Shown here: positions 21,696 through 22,784 of the stretch, one piece after another
How the letters are laid out: each line of letters begins with the position of its first letter
Position numbering within the stretch: the stretch's first letter is position 1
Notes under the pieces: generated by a model
Told to the model about the DNA's origin: nothing
What the model saw: the letters and a program-made list of their open reading frames with translations, nothing else
Database searches by the model: none
Program-made: the position numbers and the translations under genes
DNA from: JBQLZO01 sp052168315
Lineage (GTDB): Bacteria; Planctomycetota; Phycisphaerae; Phycisphaerales; UBA1924
Assembly (NCBI GenBank): GCA_052168315.1
Contig: JBQLZO010000071.1
Coordinates: forward strand, 1-22,784
Length of the DNA: 22,784 nucleotides
Reading direction: 5' to 3'

Positions 21696-22412
21696 TCAGG
21701 TGTTGCGGGGGGTGGTGATGTTCGATCGCATGCGTTCGACGGTGGCGATGACGGCCTTGGCGAGCATGTCGGCTTCGATGTTGACGGGATCGCCGGGCTG
21801 GAGTGCGGCGAGGGTGGTGCGCTCGAGGGTGGTGGGGATGAGGGCGATGTCGATGAGGCCGTGGTTTTGATTTTGGGGCGTGTGGTCGATGCGGGCGATG
21901 GTGAGCGAGACGCCGTCGATGGCGACGGAGCCCTTTGGGATCATGGCGTCCATGAGGGGCGCGGGGATGGCGATGGTGAGGCGCCAGTCGGCGGGGTTCT
22001 GCTGGACGGCGTGGACGGTTCCAACGGTGTCGATGTGTCCCTGGACGAAGTGGCCGCCCATGAGGGTGGCAGCGCGGACCGCGCGTTCGAGGTTGACGCG
22101 GTCGCCGGGGCGGAGGCGGGCGAGGGTGGTGCGGTCGAGCGTTTCGCGGACGACATCGAAGGCGATGGTGTTGGGCGGGGTGGTGGTGGGAGCGGGGGGG
22201 TTGGTGGTGGGGTGGAGCGGGGCGGCGTGCGGGAGGATGCGGTCGGGGTGGCGTGCGGTGAGACAGACGCCGGCGACGGCGATGGACTCGCCGGAGGTGA
22301 GGTTGGCGGCCCAGGCGGCGTCGGCGCCGGGATCGATGATGAGGCGGAGCCCGTGCTCGGTCTGGCGTGCCTCGGAGACGGTGCCGATGCCCTCGATGAG
22401 TCCGGTGAACAT
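21696..22412 (-). CDS. ribE: Riboflavin synthase, alpha chain
   Basis: Joins two molecules of 6,7-dimethyl-8-ribityllumazine to give riboflavin and the pyrimidine precursor, the last step of the pathway. The 238-residue protein has the typical tandem lumazine-binding barrels. MFTGLIEGIGTV opens the first, with SGESIAVAGVCLT at 40-52; MGGHFVQGHIDTVGTV (118-133) opens the second, with KGSVAIDGVSLTI at 160-172. At 238 residues it exceeds the usual ~200-215, mainly through a Pro/Thr-rich insert at about 63-81 in the first barrel. The ATG at 22412 gives the invariant MFTGL start; there is no Shine-Dalgarno. No FMN riboswitch sequence is recognisable upstream. The first gene of a likely two-gene unit with the HAD phosphatase. 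Confidence 0.95.
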   Translation of the reverse strand: MFTGLIEGIGTVSEARQTEHGLRLIIDPGADAAWAANLTSGESIAVAGVCLTARHPDRILPHAAPLHPTTNPPAPTTTPPNTIAFDVVRETLDRTTLARLRPGDRVNLERAVRAATLMGGHFVQGHIDTVGTVHAVQQNPADWRLTIAIPAPLMDAMIPKGSVAIDGVSLTIARIDHTPQNQNHGLIDIALIPTTLERTTLAALQPGDPVNIEADMLAKAVIATVERMRSNITTPRNT

Positions 22413-22784
22413 GGGTGCATGATGGCAGGCCGTCGCGGCGGGGCGAGCGGCGGGGGGTGAATCGGGGGTGGTTGGGCGGGGGTGGGGGATGGCGGTGGGC
22501 GTTCGGACGGGGGTGGCGGCCCAAAAATGCGCTGTGGGGGCGGGGGGTGTGTGGCGTGCGTCGCTTGACCATGGCGCGGTGGAACGCCCATACTCGCCCG
22601 CCCGCGGGCGGCAGGATGCCGAGCGGGGAGCGTCGGGCACGGGTCGTGCGGCCGGTGCCGCGTCGTGTGCGGGCCGCCCACCGATTCCGAGCGAGGCGAT
22701 GCCGGGGCCTGTTGTCCGGCGTTTCTGTCCGCTCGCCCGGCACCAGCGCGGCAGTTCGTGCGAATCGACGCGCCCCCCCAACCC
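22413..22784. other. Non-coding right edge, composition changes near 22560
   Basis: No gene is seen in these 372 bases. From 22413 to about 22560 the + strand is G-rich like the rest. Beyond that it becomes balanced to C-rich and contains several short palindromes, such as CGCCCGCGGGCG near 22601-22612, and ends in a run of C followed by AACCC. I could not match this to a known structured RNA. It might be the 5' region of something beyond the window. Confidence 0.45.
22565..22594 (+). promoter_or_regulatory. Candidate + strand promoter at right edge
   Basis: TTGACC (22565-22570), an 18-base spacer, then CATACT (22589-22594). It points out of the window, away from ribE. It precedes the stretch of altered composition, so it may drive a gene or RNA outside the window. 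Confidence 0.3.

Overview
The window looks like a chromosomal segment from a very GC-rich Gram-negative bacterium, most likely a planctomycete of the Phycisphaerae type (inference). The reasons are a Kdo transferase for lipopolysaccharide, a secreted protein with a planctomycete-style PEP-CTERM tail (PGPGS, a hydrophobic stretch, then an Arg cluster), and very high GC outside one gene. The + strand is G-rich almost throughout, under genes of either direction. This points to a single replication arm with + as the leading strand.

Layout. Bases 1-2050 hold a G-rich stretch, a small zinc-ribbon protein, waaA (minus) and tRNA-Val. Bases 2238-4579 carry gdhA and mutM. Bases 4580-8174 hold dnaA (minus), with DnaA-box-like sites downstream and a long leader upstream, followed by an MBL-fold hydrolase. 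Bases 8485-11214 form an irregular patch: gatC, a secreted Cys-containing protein with different codon use, a degenerate second copy of the gatC 3' end, and an AT-rich pentapeptide-repeat gene that stands out strongly from its surroundings. Bases 11257-13000 hold a secreted SRPBCC protein and a PEP-CTERM protein. Bases 13221-16177 hold argS, tRNA-Ala and a two-CBS protein. Bases 16214-19311 hold surE, rlmB and a family 2 glycosyltransferase, all minus. Bases 19326-20832 are a + strand pair of overlapping genes, nnrE and a flavodoxin-like reductase. Bases 20956-22412 are ribE followed by a HAD phosphatase (minus), and the final 370 bases have no recognisable gene.

Most genes are housekeeping: tRNA charging (argS, gatC, two tRNAs), rRNA methylation, replication initiation, base-excision repair, nitrogen assimilation, nucleotide and NAD(P)H repair, riboflavin and LPS. 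The most interesting part is 8797-11223. There a 78-base piece of the gatC end is repeated, and an atypical gene encoding pentapeptide repeats plus a Rossmann-like C-terminal domain has been inserted beside it. Two wider patterns also stand out. Several genes without a Shine-Dalgarno site have a TANNNT element 5-7 bases before the start codon, which suggests leaderless mRNAs. Low-complexity inserts are Gly-rich in + genes and mostly Pro-rich in - genes, as expected if G-runs on one strand are expanding.
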